From Proteocatella sp041738345 (GTDB taxonomy: Bacteria > Bacillota > Clostridia > Peptostreptococcales > Filifactoraceae), in assembly GCA_041738345.1 (NCBI GenBank), contig JBGSPX010000038.1:1-64000 (forward strand): a stretch of 64,000 nucleotides of DNA, written 5' to 3'. The position numbers and the translations under genes were made by a program. Numbering within the stretch: the first letter of the stretch is position 1; every line of letters starts with the position of its first letter. This document shows, piece after piece, positions 42,406 to 50,315 of this stretch. The notes beneath the pieces are model-generated. The model was not told where the DNA came from. It did not search any database and saw only the letters and a list, made by a program, of their open reading frames with translations.

Positions 42406-43026
42406 ATGAAAGTAATTGCATTTAACGGAAGTCCTAAAAAAAATGGAAACACATATCAAGCAATAAGGATGGTAGCGGATGAGCTTGAAAAAGAAGGTAT
42501 TGAAATAGAGATAGTTCATGTTGGAGATAAGCTTATAAGAGGTTGTCTTGGATGTGGAGCCTGTTCAAGGAATAACGATGAAAGGTGTATAATAGGGGAT
42601 GATATAGTAAATGAAAGTATTCAAAAAATAAAACAAGCTGATGGAATAATAATTGGTTCACCAGTACATTTTTCAGGAATAGCCGGTACGATGAAGTCTT
42701 TTCTAGATAGAGTATTTTATATATCAAAAAATGATATTTTAAGACATAAAGTAGGGGTATCTGTAGTTGCGGTAAGACGTTCAGGTGGAGTAACCACATT
42801 TAATCAACTTAATAATTATATAAATTACGCTGAAATGATTATGCCAAGCACAAATTATTGGAATGTTATTCATGGAACTCTTCCAGGAGAGGTTTCTCAA
42901 GATGAAGAAGGAACTCAGATAATGAGAGTATTGGGTAAAAATATGGCATGGTTATTAAAATCACTTGAAAATAGTAGTGAAAGCCCAGAAAAAGAAAATA
43001 AAAAATTTACGAGTTTTATAAGATAA
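42406..43026 (+). CDS. NADPH-dependent FMN reductase/flavodoxin-like protein
   Basis: A 206-residue flavoprotein of the NADPH-dependent FMN reductase type. FNGSPKKNGNTYQ forms the FMN phosphate loop; SPVHFSGIAGTMKSFLDRVF is the family signature. CLGCGACSRNNDERC near residue 48 resembles the cysteine motif of iron-sulfur flavoproteins. A role in reducing quinones or other electrophiles fits the HxlR context. ATG 42406 has AAAGGAG at 42392-42398. The monooxygenase gene follows after 41 bases. Confidence 0.9.
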   Translation: MKVIAFNGSPKKNGNTYQAIRMVADELEKEGIEIEIVHVGDKLIRGCLGCGACSRNNDERCIIGDDIVNESIQKIKQADGIIIGSPVHFSGIAGTMKSFLDRVFYISKNDILRHKVGVSVVAVRRSGGVTTFNQLNNYINYAEMIMPSTNYWNVIHGTLPGEVSQDEEGTQIMRVLGKNMAWLLKSLENSSESPEKENKKFTSFIR

Positions 43027-43067
43027 CATTTTTTTAAAAACTTCAAAAAAATTTAAGGAGAGTACAG

Positions 43068-43355
43068 ATGATAAAAGTGGTTGCAAGAAATTATGCAAAA
43101 GAAGATAAATTATCAGAAATTCTAAAAATGTATAAAGAACTAGTAGATATTACTAGAAAAGAAGACGGCTGTATTAAATATGAACTTTATCAAGACATAG
43201 AAAATCCTTGTATAATAACAATGATTGAAGAATGGGAAACAAAATCTTCATTGGAAGCGCATTTGAAGTCAGAACACTTCCTTAGAATAGTTCCTAAAAT
43301 AAAGCCTTTTATGTCAAAAACTACAGATATGAATATTTATACTAACATATTGTAG
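43068..43355 (+). CDS. Antibiotic-biosynthesis-monooxygenase-fold protein (YgiN-like)
   Basis: A 95-residue ABM-fold protein: IKVVARNYAKEDKLSEILKMYKELVDITRKEDGCIKYELYQD, then ITMIEEWETKSSLEAHLKSEHF. Members such as YgiN act on quinols without cofactors. Together with the flavin reductase it makes a quinone-handling pair under HxlR control. AAGGAG lies upstream. Its stop is only 8 bases from the convergent methyltransferase stop. Confidence 0.88.
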   Translation: MIKVVARNYAKEDKLSEILKMYKELVDITRKEDGCIKYELYQDIENPCIITMIEEWETKSSLEAHLKSEHFLRIVPKIKPFMSKTTDMNIYTNIL

Positions 43356-43363
43356 TCAGAGTA

Positions 43364-43969
43364 TTACCATTTAACAAATCTATATATTAGAATTCGTTCA
43401 TCGATATTGAAATTAAACTCTTTGAGTTTAATTTCAATATATAAGTCAAAAAAAGGATTATTGTACATAGTTTCAATATAATCATTTTGAGGGTAATACA
43501 ATATGATTTTAATGTCTCTTTGCTTTTCAAAAAATGATTCTGTTATATTATTTAATACATTTTCGAAAATTTTAGCAGAAAATGGATTGAAAAAATAAAA
43601 AATATTATCATCTTCAGAAATTATATATTCCTGTGCTAAAATATTAAAAAAGTTGATTTTTGTAGATTCCTCAGAAACAGTGTATGTATTTTTATTTACT
43701 ATACATATATCGAACAAATCTTTATCAAATTCAACTCCAACTGTGTTACATTTTGTCATGTAATTAAGGAAGAATGAAACTCTGCCTTTTCCACATCCAA
43801 AATCTACGACAATATCATTATTACCAATATCAATGTAATTTAAAATCTCATTCAAATTAACATAAGAAGTAGCTTGATAAGGGTGGTATTCCTTTATACT
43901 TTCATCCCATTCTTTTTCTCCTGTTGTATTTATATGTAAAAATCTATCAAATTCTATATTTTTCTCCAT
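43364..43969 (-). CDS. SAM-dependent methyltransferase
   Basis: A 201-residue class I methyltransferase. Motif I is VVDFGCGKGRVSFFL and the acidic motif II is GVEFDKDL. The rest of the fold is recognisable (YFFNPFSAKIFENVLNNI as a motif IV-like stretch). The substrate is not evident. GTGAGG lies before the ATG. It is a single minus-strand gene; I see no clear terminator between it and the convergent monooxygenase gene. Confidence 0.85.
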   Translation of the reverse strand: MEKNIEFDRFLHINTTGEKEWDESIKEYHPYQATSYVNLNEILNYIDIGNNDIVVDFGCGKGRVSFFLNYMTKCNTVGVEFDKDLFDICIVNKNTYTVSEESTKINFFNILAQEYIISEDDNIFYFFNPFSAKIFENVLNNITESFFEKQRDIKIILYYPQNDYIETMYNNPFFDLYIEIKLKEFNFNIDERILIYRFVKW

Positions 43970-44115
43970 ATTTTCCTCACTTTAAATAAACTTAGATTAA
44001 ACTATACCATATTTTAAATGTATTTAAAATATATTATCAAAAAATAAAACTTGCAAATAAAAAGCATATATTGTATCCTATAATAGATTAATTAACTATT
44101 ACAGGGGGAACTAAA

Positions 44116-44745
44116 ATGAAAAAATTTAAACAAATCGTATCAATTATTATGGTGTCCGTATTAATGCTTAGCCTTACAGGGTGCGGAGAGGTTGAAAAAG
44201 CTAAAAAAAGTGTAGAAGAAATACTTGTGGCTTTTGAAACAGTGAATATGGAAGAAATAAACACCTATATGGGAGATGATGAATTAACTGGAATGGGTAT
44301 GTTTACCGATGATTCAAAAGAACAAGAAATCCTTACACTTATGTTTTCAAAATTAAGTCACAAAATTATTTCTGCTGAAGAAGCTGATGAAAATACTATT
44401 GTTGTAAAAACAGAGATTACTACGATAGACATGGCAGCGGTTTTTCAGGAATTTATGCAAGAAGCAATGAAAATGGCTTTTGATGGGGCATTTTCAGGAA
44501 CAAGTCTTTCTGAAGAAGAATACAATGCTAAAATTGAAGCTAAATTATTTGAAATATTAAAAAGAGAAGATATAAAAACGGTTACAAATACTGTAGATGT
44601 AAAATATGTTAAAACTGATGGTAAATGGGATGTTCAAACAGACGATAAGTTATTAGATGCTATATTTGGAGGATTAATAACTTTTACGAATTCATTTGCT
44701 GAAGGATTAGACGAGCTTAATGATGATCTTAATACTGAAAACTAA
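44116..44745 (+). CDS. Putative lipoprotein of unknown function
   Basis: A 209-residue lipoprotein: MKKFKQIVSIIMVSVLMLSLTGC places the lipid-modified cysteine at C23. The mature part is acidic and alpha/beta, resembling small DUF4878/DUF5105-like extracytoplasmic domains (EEILVAFETVNMEEINTYM; VKTDGKWDVQTDDKLLDAIFGG). Such domains are found on cell-surface proteins with no known enzyme activity. AGGGGG lies upstream. A clean terminator follows. Confidence 0.8.
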   Translation: MKKFKQIVSIIMVSVLMLSLTGCGEVEKAKKSVEEILVAFETVNMEEINTYMGDDELTGMGMFTDDSKEQEILTLMFSKLSHKIISAEEADENTIVVKTEITTIDMAAVFQEFMQEAMKMAFDGAFSGTSLSEEEYNAKIEAKLFEILKREDIKTVTNTVDVKYVKTDGKWDVQTDDKLLDAIFGGLITFTNSFAEGLDELNDDLNTEN

Positions 44746-44755
44746 ATATAAAGAC

Positions 44756-44790
44756 AAAAAATCTCTGACATAATAGTTAGGGATTTTTTT
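44756..44790 (+). terminator. Rho-independent terminator
   Basis: AAAAAATCTCT (44756-44766) pairs with AGGGATTTTTT (44779-44789), one G-T pair, T-run included. Confidence 0.85.
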
Positions 44791-44806
44791 AATAAAGAGG
44801 TTAATT

Positions 44807-45679
44807 ATGCACTATAAATCATATAAATCTATTCTATCTTCTAAAAATGGAATGAATATATATAGGGGCTGTACTCATGGATGTATATATTGTGATAGCA
44901 GAAGCAATTGCTATCAGATGGATCATAATTTTGAAGATATTGAAGTGAAATTTGATGCTCCTATTATGTTGGAGTCTGAACTTAAGAAGAAGCGAAAAAA
45001 AGCTATGATTGGCACGGGATATATGAGTGATCCTTATATCCATTTAGAAACCAATCTTCAATATACTAAAAAATGTTTGGAAATTATTGAAAAATATAGT
45101 TTTGGATTAGCTATTCAAACCAAGTCAAATAGAATATTACGGGATTTGGATTTATTAAAAAAAATAAATGAAAAAAGCAAATGTGTAGTTTTAACTACGA
45201 TGACCACATTTGATGAAAATTTATGTGAAATTCTAGAACCAAATGTTTCAACTACAAAAGAACGTTTTGAAATGCTTTTAGATATGAAAGCTAATAAAAT
45301 TCCTACAGTAGTGTGGTTTTCTCCATTCTTACCATGGATAAATGATAATCGTAAAAATATAGAAGGTTTATTAAAATATTGTATTGAAGCTGAAGTAAAA
45401 GGAATTATTTTTTTTGGAATAGGACTTACGTTAAGAGAGGGGAACCGAGAGTATTTTTATAGTAAACTTGATGAACATTTCCCTGGTCTAAAACAGAAAT
45501 ACATTGATACTTATGGAAATTCATATGAATGCATAAGTCCAAATAGTGATGAATTATCAGATTTAATAAAAAAGACTTGTCAATCAAATAATATAATGTA
45601 TAATCCAAATGATATATTTTCTTACTTAAGAGAATATGAAGACAAGTCTTTATTAAATCAACTTAGTTTTTTTGATTAA
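44807..45679 (+). CDS. Radical SAM protein, SPL/Rv2578c-like
   Basis: A 290-residue radical SAM enzyme. The cluster motif is CTHGCIYC (CxxxCxxC) at the start of the barrel, followed by GTGYMSDPYIHLE, QTKSNRILRDLDLL and TTFDENLCEILEPN, as in the spore photoproduct lyase-like Rv2578c family. The substrate is unknown. A ribosome site is poor (AGAGG). Its last 17 bases overlap the convergent coiled-coil gene. Confidence 0.9.
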   Translation: MHYKSYKSILSSKNGMNIYRGCTHGCIYCDSRSNCYQMDHNFEDIEVKFDAPIMLESELKKKRKKAMIGTGYMSDPYIHLETNLQYTKKCLEIIEKYSFGLAIQTKSNRILRDLDLLKKINEKSKCVVLTTMTTFDENLCEILEPNVSTTKERFEMLLDMKANKIPTVVWFSPFLPWINDNRKNIEGLLKYCIEAEVKGIIFFGIGLTLREGNREYFYSKLDEHFPGLKQKYIDTYGNSYECISPNSDELSDLIKKTCQSNNIMYNPNDIFSYLREYEDKSLLNQLSFFD

Positions 45680-46610
45680 CTTTAATTTTTTCATTTTCAA
45701 GCTTGAGTTCTAAAATCTGTTGTTGAAGATTTTGATTCTCAAGCTTTATTTTATTTATTTCGTCATTATGTTTTTGATTTGATATCTCTATTTTAGAAAT
45801 ATATTCATTTGCCAGCTCATTTTTTGATTCTAATAATTTTGAGATTTCAAGCTGTTTTTCTCTTTCAAATGATAATATCGTTTTTTCTTTTTCAAATTCA
45901 AGTTGTTCTTTTTGTTTTTTTAATTCATCATCTTTTAATTTTAAAGCATTTTCTTTATCAGAAATTATAAGTTTTAATTTTTCCATTTCTGATTTTATAT
46001 TCTCTAAAGAAGATAACTCCTCCCTCAATAAAGATAGCTCTTTTTTTAGTTGATTGGACTCCTCCCTCAATGCAGCAATTTTTTCATTTTTTTCAATACA
46101 ATTTTGTTCTAGGTTTTTATTTAACAGCGTTTTATCTTCAAGTGAAGTTGTATATTCTTTAGTTTTATTTTCTAATATTTTTTCAAGTTCTTTTATTAAA
46201 GCTTCTTTTTCTTCGAATTCTGTTTTTGATTTTTTTGAAGATTTTTTTAAATCATCATAATCTTTTTCAATAAGTTCAAATTTATCTTGTAGATTTTGAA
46301 TTATTTTCTCTTTTGATTCAAGTAATCTATCATAGCTTGATTTTATTCTTTCCTCGGTATCTTCATTTAGCGATAGGGAAGTAAGATAAAGTTCCTGTAA
46401 TTTATTTATATACATTTGAAAACTTTCTATTTCAAGTTTTCTATCAACTATTACATGCTTACTCTTTTCTGTTTCGTAAAGATTTACCAGTGCAGATAAA
46501 CATTGTCCTTGATTTCCAAACTCTTCGGTTGCTATACTTTTAAATTTATCAAAGGTAGTTTCATCTATTCTTAAACTTCTTACTTTTAGCTCTTTTTGAT
46601 CATTTTCCAT
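45663..46610 (-). CDS. RHH-like DNA-binding domain plus long coiled coil (KfrA-like architecture)
   Basis: A 315-residue protein. The N-terminal 45 residues (LKVRSLRIDETTFDKFKSIA, then ALVNLYETEK) look like a ribbon-helix-helix: a basic strand followed by two helices. From about residue 70 to the end it is an almost unbroken charged heptad coiled coil rich in E, K and L. The layout resembles plasmid KfrA, which binds its own operator and forms filaments, but with a different DNA-binding fold. ATG 46610 has AAGGAG upstream. A 54-base inverted repeat lies at its promoter. It is a chromosomal gene of unknown role, perhaps segregation or nucleoid related. Confidence 0.75.
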   Translation of the reverse strand: MENDQKELKVRSLRIDETTFDKFKSIATEEFGNQGQCLSALVNLYETEKSKHVIVDRKLEIESFQMYINKLQELYLTSLSLNEDTEERIKSSYDRLLESKEKIIQNLQDKFELIEKDYDDLKKSSKKSKTEFEEKEALIKELEKILENKTKEYTTSLEDKTLLNKNLEQNCIEKNEKIAALREESNQLKKELSLLREELSSLENIKSEMEKLKLIISDKENALKLKDDELKKQKEQLEFEKEKTILSFEREKQLEISKLLESKNELANEYISKIEISNQKHNDEINKIKLENQNLQQQILELKLENEKIKVNQKN

Positions 46611-46637
46611 AAAAATCTCCTTTTTCAATGCGTTTTA

Positions 46638-46691
46638 TTGTATTACGTAATAATTACATAAATATTACTTTGTAATTATTACGTAATACAA
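46638..46691. promoter_or_regulatory. Large perfect inverted repeat, likely autoregulatory operator
   Basis: Two perfect 21-base arms (46638-46658 and 46671-46691) are separated by 12 bases. Each arm contains the self-complementary ATTACGTAAT. The repeat covers the predicted start of transcription of the RHH/coiled-coil gene, directly upstream of its ribosome site. Confidence 0.8.
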
Positions 46692-46719
46692 TTATAATAT
46701 ATAGTGAGAAAAATAGCAA
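46691..46719 (-). promoter_or_regulatory. Promoter of the RHH/coiled-coil gene
   Basis: On the minus strand TTGCTA (46719-46714), 17 bp, TATAAT (46696-46691). The start of transcription would fall inside the inverted repeat. Confidence 0.7.
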
Positions 46720-47008
46720 TATGCTTCAAAATCAATCATAAATAGCTGTTTTTGTTATATTTCCTATCAACTATGCGCAAAATGTGTCTTTAGCGAATAG
46801 TTTAGCATTAAGAAGTTGTGTCTTGTAACGATTGTAATTAAAGGGTTACAGCTTATTTTGTCAATATTATACACTTGCTGTTTATAAATATAGTAGTATG
46901 CAGATAAAATCGATTTAACGTTAGCGCAAGGATATTAAGCCCATTTTATTTTTATTAAATCTGATATTTTCAGATTATTTTACTTATAAAAAAGGGGAGG
47001 ATTGAAAA

Positions 47009-47053
47009 ATAAAAATAAGAAAAGCAAAAGACGCTCAAGGTTACTTAACTTAG
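47009..47053 (+). pseudogene. Possible N-terminal remnant of a GNAT acetyltransferase
   Basis: GGGGAGG at 46994-47000 precedes ATA AAA ATA AGA AAA GCA AAA GAC GCT CAA, i.e. KIRKAKDAQG, a typical beginning of GNAT acetyltransferases, with ATA where the ATG should be, then TAG after four more codons. The rest of the gene is absent. Short and speculative. Confidence 0.3.
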
Positions 47054-47079
47054 GGATTAGTAACTGAAGCGTCTTTTGC
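47024..47079. repeat. 56-base hairpin
   Basis: GCAAAAGACGCT (47024-47035) is perfectly complementary to 47068-47079. Inside it, GTTACT (47040-47045) pairs with AGTAAC (47059-47064). No T-run follows. The remaining 46720-47008 holds no gene I can support. Confidence 0.6.
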
Positions 47080-47127
47080 AAATGAAAGTATATGGACATC
47101 AAGAAAAAGGGTGATTACAATATTATT

Positions 47128-47298
47128 TTATTCTTCTTTATCTTTTATTTTTTTAGGACTACATAACATTTCCTCTTTTTTAGCAGCTCTCCCGCATTTT
47201 TTACATACAAATTTAGGATCTTTAACTAATTTAATATAATCCTTTATATTATCATCTAGATAATCATCTTTAACTAATTTACAAAGTTTCTTTCCCAT
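47128..47298 (-). CDS. Small cysteine-rich (zinc-ribbon-like) protein
   Basis: A 56-residue basic protein beginning MGKKLCKLVKDDYLDD and ending with FVCKKCGRAAKKEEMLCSPKKI. CxxC plus a third cysteine 11 residues later may bind a metal, perhaps with C6. ATG 47298 has AAGGAG at the right distance (minus strand); the upstream in-frame start at 47322 is not supported. Such small proteins are common and uncharacterised in clostridia. It lies downstream of leuS but beyond a terminator. Confidence 0.7.
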   Translation of the reverse strand: MGKKLCKLVKDDYLDDNIKDYIKLVKDPKFVCKKCGRAAKKEEMLCSPKKIKDKEE

Positions 47299-47419
47299 AG
47301 CGTTCTCCTTCTGTAATGTCAAAAGTTTCCTAGAATTGTATATACCCAGATTAGTACAAAATATTCATATATCTGTAAAAAAAGTATATTTTATAAAATT
47401 ATCATATGGGGGAGCTGAA

Positions 47420-47466
47420 AAAAAGAGATATTCTCCTAATTTAAAATTAAGAGCATATCTCTTTTT
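47420..47466. terminator. Terminator of leuS
   Basis: AAAAAGAGATAT (47420-47431) pairs with ATATCTCTTTTT (47455-47466), usable in both directions. Nearly the same sequence as the terminator at 24491-24540. Confidence 0.85.
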
Positions 47467-47481
47467 AGTATGATACTATAT

Positions 47482-49893
47482 TTATTTCACTACAATATTA
47501 AATATTTTTCCGTTTACGAATATTTCTTTAACTACAGTTTTTCCATCCATGAAAGCCATTAGTTTTTCATCTTTAGCAAGTACTTCTTTAGCAAGATTAA
47601 TATCTGCATCTCTAGGAATAGTAATAGTTCCTCTTACTTTACCATTAAACTGAACTGGCATTTCGATTTCACTATCTACTGTAAGGTCTTCATTCCATTG
47701 TGGCCATGAAGACTGGTTAAGCATTCCGCCAAAGCCTTGTTCTTCCCAAATTTCTTCTGTGATATGAGGAGCAATAGGATAAAGTAATGCTACAAAGTCT
47801 TTAAGTTCATCTTTTGTAACAAATCCTGTATCATAAAACTCATTTATAGCGGTCATCATTGCGGCTATAGCTGTATTGTATTTCATACTTTCGATATCCT
47901 GAGATACTTTCTTTATAGTCTTATGCATAAGTGATGTATGTTCTTTAGAGTATCCGGCTTGGTCTTTAGTTATTTCTTGAAGCTTCCAAACTCTATCTAA
48001 GAAACGCTTACAGCCCTTAACGCTTGAATCTGACCATATAGCAGGCTTTTCGTATTCTCCTATAAACATAACATATGTTCTAAGTGTATCCGCTCCATAT
48101 GCATCGATTATATCATTAGGATTTATAACATTTCCTCTTGATTTTGACATTTTTTCGCCGTCGCTACCAAGTACAAGTCCCTGCGCAGTTCTTTTTGCAT
48201 AAGGCTCTTTATAAGGTACAGCTCCGATATCATAAAGGAATCTATGCCAGAATCTAGAGTAGATAAGGTGACGCGTAACATGCTCCATTCCACCATTATA
48301 CCAATCTACTGGACCCCAGTAATTTAATTTTTCTTGAGAAGCCAATTCATTTGTGTTTGTTGGGTCTATATATCTTAGGAAATACCAAGATGAACCTGCC
48401 CACTGAGGCATAGTATCCGTTTCTCTTTTTCCATCGCCGCCACAGCAAGGACATTTTACGTTCACCCATTCCTCTATATTTGCAAGTGGAGACTCTCCAG
48501 TATCTGTAGGTTTGAAGTTGTCGACTACAGGAAGTTTTAGAGGAAGCTCACTTTCTGGAACTGGTACCATGCCGCATTTATCACAGTGGATTATTGGAAT
48601 TGGCTCACCCCAATATCTTTGTCTGTTAAATGCCCAATCTTTCATCTTGTAATTTACTTTTTTACAACCTATACCTTTTTGAGATATGTGTTCAATCATT
48701 TTTTCAATAGCTTCTTTTACAGGAAGTCCATTAATTATAGGTGAGTTTACAAGGGTGCCGTTAGCAATATCCGTGAATGCTTCTTCTTGTACATTTCCGC
48801 CACTGATTACTTCTACTATAGGAATATTGAATTTTTTAGCAAACTCCCAGTCTCTTGTATCATGTGCAGGAACTGCCATTATAGCACCTGTTCCATAACC
48901 CATCATTACATAGTCCGAAATCCAAACCGGAATTTCTTCTCCTGAAAGAGGATTTATAGCTTTTATCCCTTTAAGCTCAACTCCAGTCTTATCCTTAGCA
49001 AGTTGAACTCTTTCGAATTCAGTTTTCTTTTTAGATTCAACTTTATAAGCTTCAACCTCATCCATATTAGTTATTTCAGCTGAAAGCGTATCTATAAGTG
49101 GATGTTCTGGAGCTATAACCATAAATGTAGCGCCGTATATAGTATCTGCTCTAGTAGTAAATACTTCTAGGTTAAGCTCATCGTGATTTTTTAATTTAAA
49201 TTGAATTTGTGCTCCGTAAGATCTTCCAATCCAGTTTTCTTGCTCAAGTTTTATTCTTGGAAGGAAATCAAGGTCTTTAAGTTCATCTAGCAGTTTATCT
49301 GCATATTCTCTTATTCTTAAGAACCACACATCTTTTTCCATCTGAACAACTTCGCTTCCACATCTATCACATACGCCGTCTTGAGATTCTTCGTTCGCAA
49401 GTACAACATTGCAACTATTACAGAAGTTTACAAATGTTTTGTCTTTGAACGCTAAATTGTGTTTAAATAGTTGTAAGAATATCCACTGCGTCCATTTATA
49501 ATATTTTTCGTCAGTAGTATCTACAGTTCTACTCCAATCAAAAGAATATCCCGCCGCTTTAAGCTGTCCTGTAAATACTTTTATGTTTTCATCAGTAACT
49601 ACACGAGGATGCTTTCCAGTTTGAATTGCATAGTTTTCAGTAGGAAGTCCAAATGCATCCCAACCGATAGGGAATAGTACATTATACCCCTCTAGTCTTC
49701 TTTTTCTTGAAACCACCTCAAGCGAAGTATACGCTCTTATATGTCCAACATGAAGTCCTGCTCCAGACGGATATGGAAACTCCACTAAATTATAGTATTT
49801 TGGCTTACTTGTATCGTCAGAAGCCTTGAATGTTTCATTTTTTTCCCAAATTTCCTGCCATTTTTTCTCTACAATACTTGGATTGTATTCCAT
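47482..49893 (-). CDS. leuS: Leucyl-tRNA synthetase
   Basis: An 803-residue class I synthetase. FPYPSGAGLHVGHIRAYTSLEV carries the HIGH signature (HVGH); KMSKSRGNVINP carries KMSKS. The editing domain has TRADTIYGATFMV. Two zinc-binding cysteine clusters appear (CNSCN...CDRCG and CDKCG...CPCCG). The start is ATG 49893, preceded by GAGGGAG; a longer frame runs into the T-box leader and is false. It charges tRNA-Leu. Expression is controlled by the T-box upstream. Confidence 0.97.
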   Translation of the reverse strand: MEYNPSIVEKKWQEIWEKNETFKASDDTSKPKYYNLVEFPYPSGAGLHVGHIRAYTSLEVVSRKRRLEGYNVLFPIGWDAFGLPTENYAIQTGKHPRVVTDENIKVFTGQLKAAGYSFDWSRTVDTTDEKYYKWTQWIFLQLFKHNLAFKDKTFVNFCNSCNVVLANEESQDGVCDRCGSEVVQMEKDVWFLRIREYADKLLDELKDLDFLPRIKLEQENWIGRSYGAQIQFKLKNHDELNLEVFTTRADTIYGATFMVIAPEHPLIDTLSAEITNMDEVEAYKVESKKKTEFERVQLAKDKTGVELKGIKAINPLSGEEIPVWISDYVMMGYGTGAIMAVPAHDTRDWEFAKKFNIPIVEVISGGNVQEEAFTDIANGTLVNSPIINGLPVKEAIEKMIEHISQKGIGCKKVNYKMKDWAFNRQRYWGEPIPIIHCDKCGMVPVPESELPLKLPVVDNFKPTDTGESPLANIEEWVNVKCPCCGGDGKRETDTMPQWAGSSWYFLRYIDPTNTNELASQEKLNYWGPVDWYNGGMEHVTRHLIYSRFWHRFLYDIGAVPYKEPYAKRTAQGLVLGSDGEKMSKSRGNVINPNDIIDAYGADTLRTYVMFIGEYEKPAIWSDSSVKGCKRFLDRVWKLQEITKDQAGYSKEHTSLMHKTIKKVSQDIESMKYNTAIAAMMTAINEFYDTGFVTKDELKDFVALLYPIAPHITEEIWEEQGFGGMLNQSSWPQWNEDLTVDSEIEMPVQFNGKVRGTITIPRDADINLAKEVLAKDEKLMAFMDGKTVVKEIFVNGKIFNIVVK

Positions 49894-49928
49894 AATAACA
49901 ACTCCCTCATAAGATATTTTTTTGTAAT

Positions 49929-50198
49929 AAAAAATCTCCCTCTCTACAATAGAGACGAAGATATCGCGGTACCACTCTAATTGACAGTGCAAAAACACTG
50001 TCCACTTAAAAGTCTTTAACGGGACAAGCCGATAGACATTAATTTCCAAAATATAAATCTAAATTATCTGAAATATAATTTTGGTTTCACATCTATAACT
50101 CCCAGGCGAGTTCAGAATAAATCTTTGTTGCCTTTTCACCAAACGGCAACTCTCTAGAAAAGACTAAATTTCTTACTACTCCTGCTCAAAGTTTTGTT
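49929..50198 (-). promoter_or_regulatory. Leucine T-box riboswitch
   Basis: On the minus strand the antiterminator sequence AGAGTGGTACCGCG is complementary to 49964-49977. The terminator (49962-49929) pairs ATCTTCGTCTCTA with TAGAGAGGGAGAT and ends in a T-run. In stem I the specifier loop reads GAACTC, with CTC (Leu) at 50110-50108. Uncharged tRNA-Leu would stabilise the antiterminator and switch on leuS. Confidence 0.95.
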
Positions 50199-50204
50199 CC
50201 TAAG

Positions 50205-50233
50205 ATAATATCACGATATGAAATAAAAATCAA
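50205..50233 (-). promoter_or_regulatory. leuS/T-box promoter
   Basis: On the minus strand TTGATT (50233-50228), 17 bp, TATTAT (50210-50205), just before the T-box stem I. Confidence 0.75.
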
Positions 50234-50315
50234 CACAATTTTCACAACTTGTATAGAAAAAAAGCTAAAAACAATATATAATCATATAGATGATGTGTTT
50301 GAAAAGAGGTAATTC

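Noticed and set aside
47024..47079. Hairpin as a transcription terminator
   Set aside because: No T-run follows on either strand and no gene ends just before it.
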